From: an uncultured Eubacteriales bacterium
GTDB taxonomy: Bacteria > Bacillota > Clostridia > Christensenellales > Borkfalkiaceae
Assembly (NCBI GenBank): GCA_905207235.1
Contig: CAJLKN010000002.1
Coordinates: forward strand, 62,001-126,000
Reading direction: 5' to 3'
Length of the DNA stretch: 64,000 bases
Below, one piece after another: positions 34,290-41,612 of this stretch; position 1 is the stretch's first letter, and every line of letters begins with the position of its first letter. The position numbers and the translations under genes were made by a program. Under the pieces are notes generated by a model. The model had not been told where the DNA came from and ran no database searches. It saw nothing but the letters and a program-made list of their open reading frames with translations.

Positions 34290-35507
34290 TCAAGTCCTGT
34301 AATCGCCGTTTATTTTAACGTAATCGTAAGTTAAGTCGCAACCCCATGCGGAAGCCTTGAAATTGCCCGACTTAAGATCTATATCTACGCTGATTTCGTC
34401 CTCGGAAAGAACCTTTTTTGCAAATTCTTCGGAAAAATCGAGACCGTAACCGTTTTCGCAGACCTTAATTTTGCCTGCCGACGAACCGAATGTAACGTCG
34501 ATTTTATTTACATCGACGTCGGCGCCCGAATAACCTATCGCACAGAGCACCCTGCCCCAGTTGGCGTCGGCGCCGAACATTGCAGCTTTGAAAAGCGATG
34601 ATTTAATGACCGATTTTGCAACCGTGCGCGCAGTTTTAAGATTTTTCGCGCCGAATACGTTGCATTCTATAAGTTTAGTCGCGCCCTCTCCGTCTTTTGC
34701 CAGCATTTTGGAAAGGGTAACCGTGCAGTAATTGAGCGCTTTTGCAAACCTGCTGTAAGAAAGTCCCTTTTTATCGATAAGGTCGTTTCCCGCAAGACCG
34801 TTTGCAAGAATGCAGCACGTATCATTGGTTGACTGGTCGCCGTCAACGGAAACCATGTTGAAGGAACTTTTTACGTCCTCGGAGAGCGCTTTCTGCAACA
34901 TTTCGGGCGTAATCGCTACGTCCGACGTGAGGAAAATGAGGTTGGTTGCCATATTGGGGCAAACCATGCCAACACCCTTTGCAATGGCACCTATGCGGCA
35001 TTTTTTGCCGTCAAGGATAAATTCGACGGCAACCTGCTTTTCGACCGTATCGGTTGTCATAATCGCTTCGGCAGCATAGCTGCTCTTATTTCCGAGCCCT
35101 TCGTAAAGTTCAGCCATGTGCTCCTTCATGGGGTCGAGGCTGAGTTTCTGACCGATAACGCCCGTGGATGCAACAATTACGTCGCTTGCGGGAATTCCGC
35201 TGACGCTTTCGACGAGAATGCACATACCTTCGGCGATCTCGATACCGTTTGCGTTGCAGGTGTTAGCGTTACCGCTATTACATATTATAGCCTGCGCGTG
35301 CCCGTCGGTCAAGTTCTTTTTGGTAACAATAACGGGAGCGCCCTTAACAAGATTGCTTGTGTAAACGCCCGCAGCCGCAGCCCTGACCTCGCTGACAATG
35401 AGTGCAAAGTCCTTTTTGACTTTATTTTTGCGGATGCCGCAATGCACTCCGTTTGCTTTAAATCCTAGCGGAGCGCAAACGCCGCCCTTTATACTCTTAA
35501 TTTTCAT
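34290..35507 (-). CDS. argJ: bifunctional ornithine acetyltransferase / N-acetylglutamate synthase
   Basis: Recycles the acetyl group from N-acetylornithine to glutamate and may also use acetyl-CoA. The precursor is self-cleaved before the nucleophilic threonine of CPNMATNLIFLTSD (about residues 183-196; KGVGM precedes it). The N-terminal GFKANGVHCGIR, STGVIGQ loop (about 110-116) and the C-terminal GADANWGRVLCAIGYSGAD (about 312-330) match ArgJ. The presence of ArgJ means no separate argE or argA is required. ATG at 35507, with a promoter about 45 bp upstream, makes it first in the argJ-B-D-F-carA-carB-iscS-thiI run. Confidence 0.97.
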   Translation of the reverse strand: MKIKSIKGGVCAPLGFKANGVHCGIRKNKVKKDFALIVSEVRAAAAGVYTSNLVKGAPVIVTKKNLTDGHAQAIICNSGNANTCNANGIEIAEGMCILVESVSGIPASDVIVASTGVIGQKLSLDPMKEHMAELYEGLGNKSSYAAEAIMTTDTVEKQVAVEFILDGKKCRIGAIAKGVGMVCPNMATNLIFLTSDVAITPEMLQKALSEDVKSSFNMVSVDGDQSTNDTCCILANGLAGNDLIDKKGLSYSRFAKALNYCTVTLSKMLAKDGEGATKLIECNVFGAKNLKTARTVAKSVIKSSLFKAAMFGADANWGRVLCAIGYSGADVDVNKIDVTFGSSAGKIKVCENGYGLDFSEEFAKKVLSEDEISVDIDLKSGNFKASAWGCDLTYDYVKINGDYRT

Positions 35508-35551
35508 TATAGCTCACTCGTATATACAATAAATATTTTTATCACAACAAA

Positions 35552-35579
35552 ATTAAACTTTTTTACGGCAGTAAGTCAA
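35552..35579 (-). promoter_or_regulatory. argJ operon promoter
   Basis: Minus-strand TTGACT (35574-35579) and TTTAAT (35552-35557) with a 16-bp spacer, 45 bp before the argJ ATG. No clear ARG box (ArgR site) overlaps it. Confidence 0.6.
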
Positions 35580-35664
35580 ATCGCAAAAACGAACGATAAG
35601 TGATAATTTTACTATTTATTCAGCATTAAAGCCTCATGCCATTTGAACAGGGAATAATCAATTA

Positions 35665-35690
35665 TAATGAAATATTTTAATGAAATATTT
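35665..35690. repeat. perfect 13-bp tandem repeat
   Basis: TAATGAAATATTT occurs twice head to tail upstream of the argJ promoter. Two copies of an AT-rich unit may be chance or may be an UP-element or regulator site. Confidence 0.7.
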
Positions 35691-35831
35691 TTATAAATTC
35701 AATAAACTGAATAAATTGAGAAATTTCCTGTAACGTTTCTGCCTATTGTTAAAGAATTTACACCTTTGATTTCCGCTTCTTATGTTCCAGGCTTTTTCCT
35801 TCGTGGAAAGCAGCTTTTAAAATGCAAAACT

Positions 35832-36764
35832 TTAAATGAGCGAAGTTCTCTCGTCGAGCCCGAGCATTATATTCATATTCTGCACGGCGGCGCCTGAAGC
35901 GCCTTTGCCGAGATTATCGAACACGCTGCAAAGCAAAATCTCCTCATCGTTGCCGCAGACATAAATTTCCAGCATATTGCTTCCTGCAAGTTTATTTGAC
36001 GCAAGATAGGCAGGAATTTCGTTTTGTTCAACTATTTTTATGAAATTCTGCGACGCATAGTACTCTGTAAAGTACTTTCTGACATCGTTTAAGGTGCATT
36101 TTTTAGTCATGAGACGGGTATGAACAGGCACACTCACGCACATACCGCAATAAAAGTCGCAGATTATCGGCGCAAATGCGGGAGCAAATTCAAGCCCGCA
36201 CTCATTTATCATTTCGGGCAAATGCTTATGCCTCAGACCGAGCGCGTAATGTCTTGGCGAGGATAGAGAAATATCCCTCTGCTCGTCTTCATACTGCGCA
36301 ATACCTTTTTTGCCTGCACCTGAATATCCGCTGAGCGCATGACAATCGAAAGGATAGTCTGCCGCCACAAGCCCGCCCTTCACCAAAGGCGCAACCAAGG
36401 TTATGAAACCAGTCGCATAGCACCCGGGATTGGCGACCCTGTTTGCCTTTTTAATAAGTTCACGCCTTTCGGAGGAAATTTCAGGCAGACCGTAAACCCA
36501 GTCGGGATGCGTTCTGTGAGCGGTTGACGCATCGATAATTCTTGCGCGGGGCGAAGTTACCAAACCCACCGCCTCTTTTGCCGCCGCATCGGGCAAGCAA
36601 AGAAAACTTATATCCGCCTTATTTAGACATTCTCTTCTCGCTTCCGTATCTTTTCGGAATTCTTCGGGAAGAGTTATAAGTTTTATATCGTCGCGCTTTG
36701 CAAGCCTGTCATAAATCTGAAGACCCGTCGTGCCTTCTTTGCCGTCTATGAATACGCTGTACAT
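35832..36764 (-). CDS. argC: N-acetyl-gamma-glutamyl-phosphate reductase, short (type 2) form
   Basis: Third arginine step, NADPH reduction of N-acetylglutamyl phosphate. The N-terminus VFIDGKEGTTGLQIYDRL and the 310-residue length fit the shorter ArgC type rather than the E. coli form. The catalytic cysteine is in VANPGCYATGF (about residues 112-122), and the substrate region LSGYSGAGKKG (about 145-155) is intact. The ATG directly abuts the argG stop, so argG and argC are translationally coupled and apparently transcribed from the argG promoter. Confidence 0.95.
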   Translation of the reverse strand: MYSVFIDGKEGTTGLQIYDRLAKRDDIKLITLPEEFRKDTEARRECLNKADISFLCLPDAAAKEAVGLVTSPRARIIDASTAHRTHPDWVYGLPEISSERRELIKKANRVANPGCYATGFITLVAPLVKGGLVAADYPFDCHALSGYSGAGKKGIAQYEDEQRDISLSSPRHYALGLRHKHLPEMINECGLEFAPAFAPIICDFYCGMCVSVPVHTRLMTKKCTLNDVRKYFTEYYASQNFIKIVEQNEIPAYLASNKLAGSNMLEIYVCGNDEEILLCSVFDNLGKGASGAAVQNMNIMLGLDERTSLI

Positions 36765-37985
36765 TTACTTTATTTTCTTTTGGTCGAGAAGAGCTTTAAC
36801 CTTTACGGGAAGACCGAAGAGGTTTATGAAGCCCTGAGAATCCATCTGGTTATAGCAATCGTCCTCGCCGAACGTTGCAATATCTTCGCTATAAAGCGAA
36901 TTGGGCGAAGTTACGCCTGCGTTCATCACATTGCCCTTATAAATGCGGAGCTTGACGTCGCCCGTTACGCACTCCTGCGTCTTGTTGACAAATGCATCGA
37001 GAGCTTCGCGAAGGGGCGTGAACCAAAGTCCATTATATACAAGTTCGCCGTACTTGATGCCGATATGCTGCTTGAAGTGCTGCGTTTCCTTGTCGAGGCA
37101 GATAGATTCGAGAATTTCATGCGCGGCGTAAAGAATTGTGCCGCCGGGAGTTTCATAAACGCCCCTCGACTTCATGCCGACGAGCCTGTTTTCGACCATA
37201 TCGACAAGTCCTACACCGTTCTTGCCGCCAATTTTATTGAGCTTTTCGATAAGTTTTACCGCGCTCATCTTCTTGCCGTCGATTGCGGTGGGAATACCTT
37301 TTTCGAAATGTATGGTTACATAAGTCGATTTATTGGGAGCCTTCCAGGGCGATACGCCTAATTCGCATATCTTGTCGTAATCGGGCTCGTTTGCGGGATC
37401 TTCGAGGTCAAGTCCCTCGTGAGAAAGATGCCAAAGGTTTTTATCCTTGGAATAATTTGTCTCCCTGCTTATCTTGAGGGGAATATTATGCGCTTCGGCG
37501 TAATCTATCTCTTCGTCCCTGCTCTTTATGTTCCATATACGCCAGGGAGCGATAATCGTCATTTCGGGCGCAAAAGCCTTTATGGCAAGTTCAAATCTTA
37601 CCTGGTCGTTACCCTTGCCCGTGCAGCCGTGGCAGATTGCGTCAGCCCCTTCCTTTTTAGCAATTTCAACTATTCTCTTTGCTATTATAGGGCGAGCGAA
37701 GGACGTACCGAGAAGATATTTGTTTTCATAAACGGCGCCAGCCTTCATTGTAGGGTAAATGTAATCTTCAATGAATTCCTTTTTGAGATCCTCGATATAA
37801 AGTTTGGCAGCGCCCGTTTTGAGAGCCTTCTCCTCAAGCCCGTCGAGTTCCGTAGTCTGACCTACGTCGCCGGATACCGCGATAACTTCACAGTTATCGT
37901 AGTTTTCCTTGAGCCAGGGGATAATTATCGACGTATCGAGACCGCCGGAATATGCCAGAACAACTTTTTTGATTTTCTTTTCCAT
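36765..37985 (-). CDS. argG: argininosuccinate synthase
   Basis: ATP-dependent condensation of citrulline with aspartate. The N-type PP-loop VLAYSGGLDTSIIIPWL (about residues 9-25), HGCTGKGNDQVRFE (about 113-126), SREINYSKD-like SRETNYSKDKNLWHLSHEG and DKETQHFKQ are family hallmarks. Length 406 is typical. argH, its usual partner, is not in the window. The ATG at 37985 has only a weak GGA. A perfect-consensus -10 promoter and a leader hairpin lie upstream. Confidence 0.98.
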   Translation of the reverse strand: MEKKIKKVVLAYSGGLDTSIIIPWLKENYDNCEVIAVSGDVGQTTELDGLEEKALKTGAAKLYIEDLKKEFIEDYIYPTMKAGAVYENKYLLGTSFARPIIAKRIVEIAKKEGADAICHGCTGKGNDQVRFELAIKAFAPEMTIIAPWRIWNIKSRDEEIDYAEAHNIPLKISRETNYSKDKNLWHLSHEGLDLEDPANEPDYDKICELGVSPWKAPNKSTYVTIHFEKGIPTAIDGKKMSAVKLIEKLNKIGGKNGVGLVDMVENRLVGMKSRGVYETPGGTILYAAHEILESICLDKETQHFKQHIGIKYGELVYNGLWFTPLREALDAFVNKTQECVTGDVKLRIYKGNVMNAGVTSPNSLYSEDIATFGEDDCYNQMDSQGFINLFGLPVKVKALLDQKKIK

Positions 37986-38014
37986 AATCTTTTTCCGTTA
38001 AATTTTTGTGTATT

Positions 38015-38037
38015 TTAGGCTTTTGCTAAAAACCTAA
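38015..38037 (-). promoter_or_regulatory. hairpin in the argG 5' leader
   Basis: TTAGG-TTTTT-AGC-AAAAG-CCTAA on the minus strand forms a 10-bp stem (one T-G pair) with a 3-nt loop, placed right at the predicted transcription start. No T tract follows, so it is not an attenuator terminator; it could stabilise the mRNA 5' end or be a regulator operator. Confidence 0.4.
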
Positions 38038-38040
38038 GCA

Positions 38041-38070
38041 ATTATACAATATATATAATGTTTAAGTCAA
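38041..38070 (-). promoter_or_regulatory. argGC promoter
   Basis: Minus-strand TTGACT (38065-38070), 18-bp spacer and perfect TATAAT (38041-38046), giving a leader of about 50 nt before argG. Confidence 0.75.
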
Positions 38071-38190
38071 GCGAAATAACCGCATAAATATTTAAAATTT
38101 TATTAATATAATGAATAAATTTACAACAATTTACTTAAAAACTTATAAATATTCAAATATACAAGATTAAACGAATAAATATGCATTCGC

Positions 38191-38844
38191 TCAGTACATG
38201 CGGGCGAGGAAGGAACACTCTTTTAGCTCGGCTTCCCTCAAACGGAAATCCGGAAGGCATTTTAAAAGAAGCGCCTTGAAGCGCGCAGAATGGTTGTGCA
38301 CGATCGTATGGCAGAGCTCGTGAACTATTATATATTCCTGCAACCTTTCGGGAAGCATAAGAATTTTATAGTTGAAACGTATATTATTTTTCCCGTCGCA
38401 GCACCCCCATCTTCCTTTATAAGCTCTAAAGCCGACGCTTTGAGCTTTTAAAGAACAATCGGACGAAAGACGGTCGAACAGAGCAAAAAATTTTTCTCCG
38501 AAAGAGCGGATAAAAAGTTTCCTGACCGACTGCTCGTCCCTGATATAGACGGCGTCATCGGTTACTTTGTTTTGGGCACAAAATACAAGATCGACGGCTT
38601 GCCCGCCAACGAATATCTTTTTCAGCCCGACCACCTCGGCAAATTTTTCTTTGCGCGAGGCGTTGCGGGCGAGATGAGAAGTTATCCAGCCGCTCTTTGA
38701 CTGCACAAAATTTTCAATTTCTTTTTTGCCGACGAACATCGGACAACGGACGGTTACACTGTTGTCGTCGCCTATGAAAATACTCATCGAACGCCGCCGC
38801 GAAGAGCGAATGACCTTATATTCAAACGTTTGAGAAGACGACAT
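38191..38844 (-). CDS. YgjP-type metallopeptidase-like protein (DUF45)
   Basis: A 217-residue protein has the zinc motif HELCH (about residue 172 onward, VHELCHTIVHNHSARF), preceded by the family block RAYKGRWGCCDGKNNIRFNYKILMLP. The layout matches the M48-like YgjP/DUF45 group, related to SprT-type peptidases, whose substrate is unclear. An N-terminal beta-rich segment (EYKVIRSSRRRSMSIFIGDD) is also typical. It overlaps the thioesterase gene by 23 bp, so they are cotranscribed. Confidence 0.88.
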   Translation of the reverse strand: MSSSQTFEYKVIRSSRRRSMSIFIGDDNSVTVRCPMFVGKKEIENFVQSKSGWITSHLARNASRKEKFAEVVGLKKIFVGGQAVDLVFCAQNKVTDDAVYIRDEQSVRKLFIRSFGEKFFALFDRLSSDCSLKAQSVGFRAYKGRWGCCDGKNNIRFNYKILMLPERLQEYIIVHELCHTIVHNHSARFKALLLKCLPDFRLREAELKECSFLARMY

Positions 38845-39553
38845 TGAACTGTACCCTCAACTCATCGCCCACTCTGCCTTCGACAACCCAGCTGCCGTCC
38901 TCTAGCATGCTCTTGTAAAGCTCAAGTTTTTCGCCGTATTTACACTGCTTTATATACGAAATGCGGAAAGACGAAACCCACTTGTCTTTAAGTTCGTCAA
39001 CAGAGAAAGCATCCATGAGAAAATCTGCATACTTCGTGTTGTTTGCATGATTGTAATGGTCGTAGTCGGAATACGAAATAAACTTAACGTAATCGGCGTT
39101 TTCCGCGTCTGCGCGGGGAATTTTCCATGACGAAAACTGCGTCGAGCGGAAATCGTTGTATTCCGTATTTACATTATCGAAAACCGCAGATGAAGGCAGA
39201 AGCGAAAAATCTGTAAGATTGACAAGGCACCATCTCGATGAACCCACGCCCACTTTTTCATCCCCGACAAACAGCTCGAAATCGCGCATGACTATGAGAT
39301 GTTTGGGCTTGACGGGCCAGGTATTTACGGTGATTTCCTCATTAAGCCTTATAGGACGATAGAGCTCAACATACCAGTTTGAAAGAATGAAACCGATATT
39401 TCTCGGACTGAGATTTTTATAACCGAAACCGAGCTCGTCGGCGGAAAGGCAGGCAGATTCCTGCATAACGGCAAGCAACGCCGAGGGGCGAACCAAATCG
39501 TTGAAATCCACGTCGCTGTATCGCAAAGAATATTTTTTAGAATGAAGATACAT
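38822..39553 (-). CDS. acyl-ACP thioesterase (FatA-like)
   Basis: Hydrolyses acyl-ACP to release fatty acids. The 243-residue protein shows two hot-dog halves: residues 1-130 begin YSLRYSDVDFNDLVRPSAL, with WPVKPKHLIVMRDFE and GSSRWCLVN. The second half carries YSDYDHYNHANNTKYADFLMDA near residues 168-189, with the N-x-H-x-N-N-T/x-Y pattern that holds the catalytic Asn and His of the plant/bacterial acyl-ACP thioesterase family. The start at ATG 39553 has GGAAGGTG upstream; a longer reading to 39667 would cross its own promoter. The bacterial physiological role is poorly known. Confidence 0.9.
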   Translation of the reverse strand: MYLHSKKYSLRYSDVDFNDLVRPSALLAVMQESACLSADELGFGYKNLSPRNIGFILSNWYVELYRPIRLNEEITVNTWPVKPKHLIVMRDFELFVGDEKVGVGSSRWCLVNLTDFSLLPSSAVFDNVNTEYNDFRSTQFSSWKIPRADAENADYVKFISYSDYDHYNHANNTKYADFLMDAFSVDELKDKWVSSFRISYIKQCKYGEKLELYKSMLEDGSWVVEGRVGDELRVQFNVVFSNV

Positions 39554-39582
39554 AAATGACACCTTCCTTGTAATGTCATTCA

Positions 39583-39611
39583 ATATTATCACTTTTTGGG
39601 CTTTAAGTAAA
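39583..39611 (-). promoter_or_regulatory. promoter of thioesterase-YgjP pair
   Basis: Minus-strand TTTACT (39606-39611), 17 bp, TAATAT (39583-39588), 30 bp before the chosen ATG at 39553. Confidence 0.5.
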
Positions 39612-39636
39612 TCGTTTTGCGCATTTTTAACGCGAT

Positions 39637-39649
39637 TATGTGTGACATA
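39637..39649. promoter_or_regulatory. inverted repeat, possible PadR operator
   Basis: TATGT-GTG-ACATA is a perfect 5-bp inverted repeat between the divergent thioesterase and PadR promoters. PadR-type regulators often bind ATGT...ACAT palindromes, but the spacer here (3 nt) is shorter than in known PadR sites. Confidence 0.3.
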
Positions 39650-39671
39650 GTACTTTTTAACTGCCAAAATA

Positions 39672-39700
39672 TTGACATAATATATTGTTTATGGTATAAT
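39672..39700 (+). promoter_or_regulatory. consensus promoter of the PadR-type gene
   Basis: Perfect TTGACA (39672-39677), 17 bp and perfect TATAAT (39695-39700), followed by GGAGGG (39715-39720) and ATG at 39730. This is the best sigma-70 match in the window, suggesting high expression unless repressed. Confidence 0.85.
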
Positions 39701-39729
39701 TTATACAAATTTACGGAGGGTTTTACGCG

Positions 39730-41262
39730 ATGAATGAAGACGAGGTTTTCGACGGCGAAAACGAAGACAAACACGACGAAGAAAACGTGCAGGCGCACGA
39801 TGAAACTTCCGACGCTTCAAAGAGCACGATAAGCGCCGACCTTATAAGGGGGCACATCAACACAATCATTTTGCGTACCCTCGACGAGCGCGACAAATAC
39901 GGCTACGAAATAATAAACGAAATAGAGGAAAAATCTCACGGTCAGTACACACTGAAACAGCCTACCCTTTACAGCGCGCTTAAAAGACTTGAAAATCAGG
40001 GCTACATAAAAGCATACTGGAAAACAGACGACGTAACGCTCGGCGGCAGGAGAAAGTATTTTACCCTAACAGAACTCGGGCGCGAGTTTTCCGAAAAGAA
40101 CCAGTCTGAGTGGGAATATTCTAGGACGGTCATAGACAGTCTTATTTCCGACCGCTCTTTCGATTTTTCTCAACCTGCCCCCACTCCCGTCGATTTCAAA
40201 ATATTAAAACAATCTGTTACCCGCGTGAGAACGGGGGAAAAAGATTTTGAAGGCGACGAACAGTCAGGACATAAAAGCGACCAGGATATTCCAAAAGATG
40301 AAAATGCGCTTACTTCGCAGTACGGTGCGCAGAAATACGAACAGCAGATAGAAAACGCCGCCGTTCAGTCGGAATATTCGGGTCAGACAGTTCAGGATAT
40401 CTTTGTTGCGCAACAACCTCCTTCAGATCAGAAACCAGAGGAAAAGCCTGCGGAAAACGACAGGTTTAACTTCCGCGACACTCGCAGCGAGGAAGAAAAA
40501 CGCACCACTCACGAAAACTTTTTAAAACTTATCTCATCCGTTCAGGAACCGAAGGAAAAACCCGAAGAAATTGTTCCGAATTCCGAAGAGATTGACACCG
40601 AAAAACTTATTTATAACTTAAAGCCCGAAACAGAGCGCGATTATAAAAAACTTGTCAACAACATTTTCAACAAGGCTATAAAGCGCGACAGCGGAGCTTC
40701 GAGGCAGAGACAGCGCCAGTATGAAGAGCCGCCCAGACAGGCTAATTACTACCAGTCCTCCTATCAGTCTGACGCAGCGGCAGAAAAAGCCAAGGCTGAC
40801 GGACTTAAAGTTTATACTTCTCATTCGGGAAGCAGGACCACGGGCGCAACGAATACAACATACAACAAAGGCGGAGCTTTGTTTTTAAGTTCCGTGATAA
40901 TCTGCATACTCATGCTCGCGGAATTTGTCGTATGCCTTTTATACAGGCAGGAAATGAACGTTCCCGTCATTTACCCCTTTGTTATACTTATTATCGCGCT
41001 CGCGCAGCTAATAATATTCGGAGCTATGTTCCTTTACGGTTACGGCAAAGGCAGCGCACGTCCAACTTCGCATAATTATATTTCAGTCTGCATTATTCTT
41101 ACAATAATCGCCGTTCTGATTATTTGCCTTACGGGCTTCCTGCTCAACGTAAATATGCAGTCCGTGAGCGATATTATGGCAAAAGTCGGTTTTCCCGCAA
41201 TAATTGCCTTGAACCTGACTTTCTTTGCCTTCCTCTTCTACATATTCAGCAAACGTAAATAA
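39730..41262 (+). CDS. PadR-type regulator with long linker and four-helix membrane domain
   Basis: Residues about 1-33 are an acidic tail. Residues 36-125 form a PadR winged helix (ISADLIRGHINTIILRTLDE, YGYEIINEIEEKS, QPTLYSALKRLENQGYI, GGRRKYFTLTELG). Residues about 140-380 are a polar, Gln/Glu/Lys-rich low-complexity linker. From about 384 to 506 four hydrophobic helices are visible (LFLSSVIICILMLAEFV..., FVILIIALAQLIIFGAMFLY, CIILTIIAVLIICLTGFLL, AIIALNLTFFAFLFYIF), ending KRK. This is a DNA-binding domain tethered to a membrane module, unlike ordinary small PadR proteins. Targets are unknown; autoregulation or control of the divergent thioesterase gene is an inference from position. Confidence 0.85.
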   Translation: MNEDEVFDGENEDKHDEENVQAHDETSDASKSTISADLIRGHINTIILRTLDERDKYGYEIINEIEEKSHGQYTLKQPTLYSALKRLENQGYIKAYWKTDDVTLGGRRKYFTLTELGREFSEKNQSEWEYSRTVIDSLISDRSFDFSQPAPTPVDFKILKQSVTRVRTGEKDFEGDEQSGHKSDQDIPKDENALTSQYGAQKYEQQIENAAVQSEYSGQTVQDIFVAQQPPSDQKPEEKPAENDRFNFRDTRSEEEKRTTHENFLKLISSVQEPKEKPEEIVPNSEEIDTEKLIYNLKPETERDYKKLVNNIFNKAIKRDSGASRQRQRQYEEPPRQANYYQSSYQSDAAAEKAKADGLKVYTSHSGSRTTGATNTTYNKGGALFLSSVIICILMLAEFVVCLLYRQEMNVPVIYPFVILIIALAQLIIFGAMFLYGYGKGSARPTSHNYISVCIILTIIAVLIICLTGFLLNVNMQSVSDIMAKVGFPAIIALNLTFFAFLFYIFSKRK

Positions 41263-41267
41263 AATTT

Positions 41268-41303
41268 ACAGCCGCCCGAAAGGGCGGCTGTTTAAGTTTT
41301 TTT
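41268..41303 (+). terminator. terminator of the PadR-type gene
   Basis: ACAGCCGCCC-GAAA-GGGCGGCTGT stem, then TTTAAGTTTTTTT, starting six bases after the stop codon. Confidence 0.95.
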
Positions 41304-41566
41304 ACGTTTTTATATTATCTTACCAAATTCCTACATTTATTTATAAAATTTTAAATTATGATTATTTTACGTTGCTAAAACCGAACTTTAAAGGTTTAAA
41401 ATCTGTCAATATCAAAACTGGCAATAGCAAATTACTTTGCCTTTTAAGCACTTTTAAACTTTGAATTTACAGGCTGAATGTCGGCAATGGCTTGATTTTA
41501 ATATGAAAATTATTTCAATGACGATAAAATTTATACAGCGCTTATATGACTGCTGAATTTTTAAGC
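41304..41566. other. gene-free AT-rich gap between convergent terminators
   Basis: About 260 bp between the PadR and rny terminators. I see no ORF, repeat or RNA structure that stands out. Confidence 0.6.
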
Positions 41567-41599
41567 AAAAAAACGTCCCCGCAAAAAACTGCGGGGACG
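41567..41599 (-). terminator. rny terminator
   Basis: Minus-strand stem CGTCCCCGC / GCGGGGACG with an 8-nt loop followed by TTTTTTT, 14 bp after the rny stop. Confidence 0.95.
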
Positions 41600-41612
41600 A
41601 AAGTTTTATTAT

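Larger units (their letters stand above)
35508..35831. other. 324-bp intergenic region between argC and argJ
   Basis: AT-rich and without a credible ORF. It holds the argJ promoter (35552-35579), a 13-bp tandem repeat (35665-35690), an ATTCA-N6-TGAAT inverted repeat near 35697-35712 and an imperfect GCTTTTTCC/GGAAAGC hairpin near 35791-35812 just after argC. The last could be the argC mRNA end, but it lacks a T tract. Confidence 0.6.

Noticed and set aside
35697..35712. ARG box (ArgR site) upstream of argJ
   Set aside because: The repeat is ATTCA-N6-TGAAT, the opposite arm order to the TGAAT...ATTCA ARG box, in an AT-rich gap where chance matches are likely.
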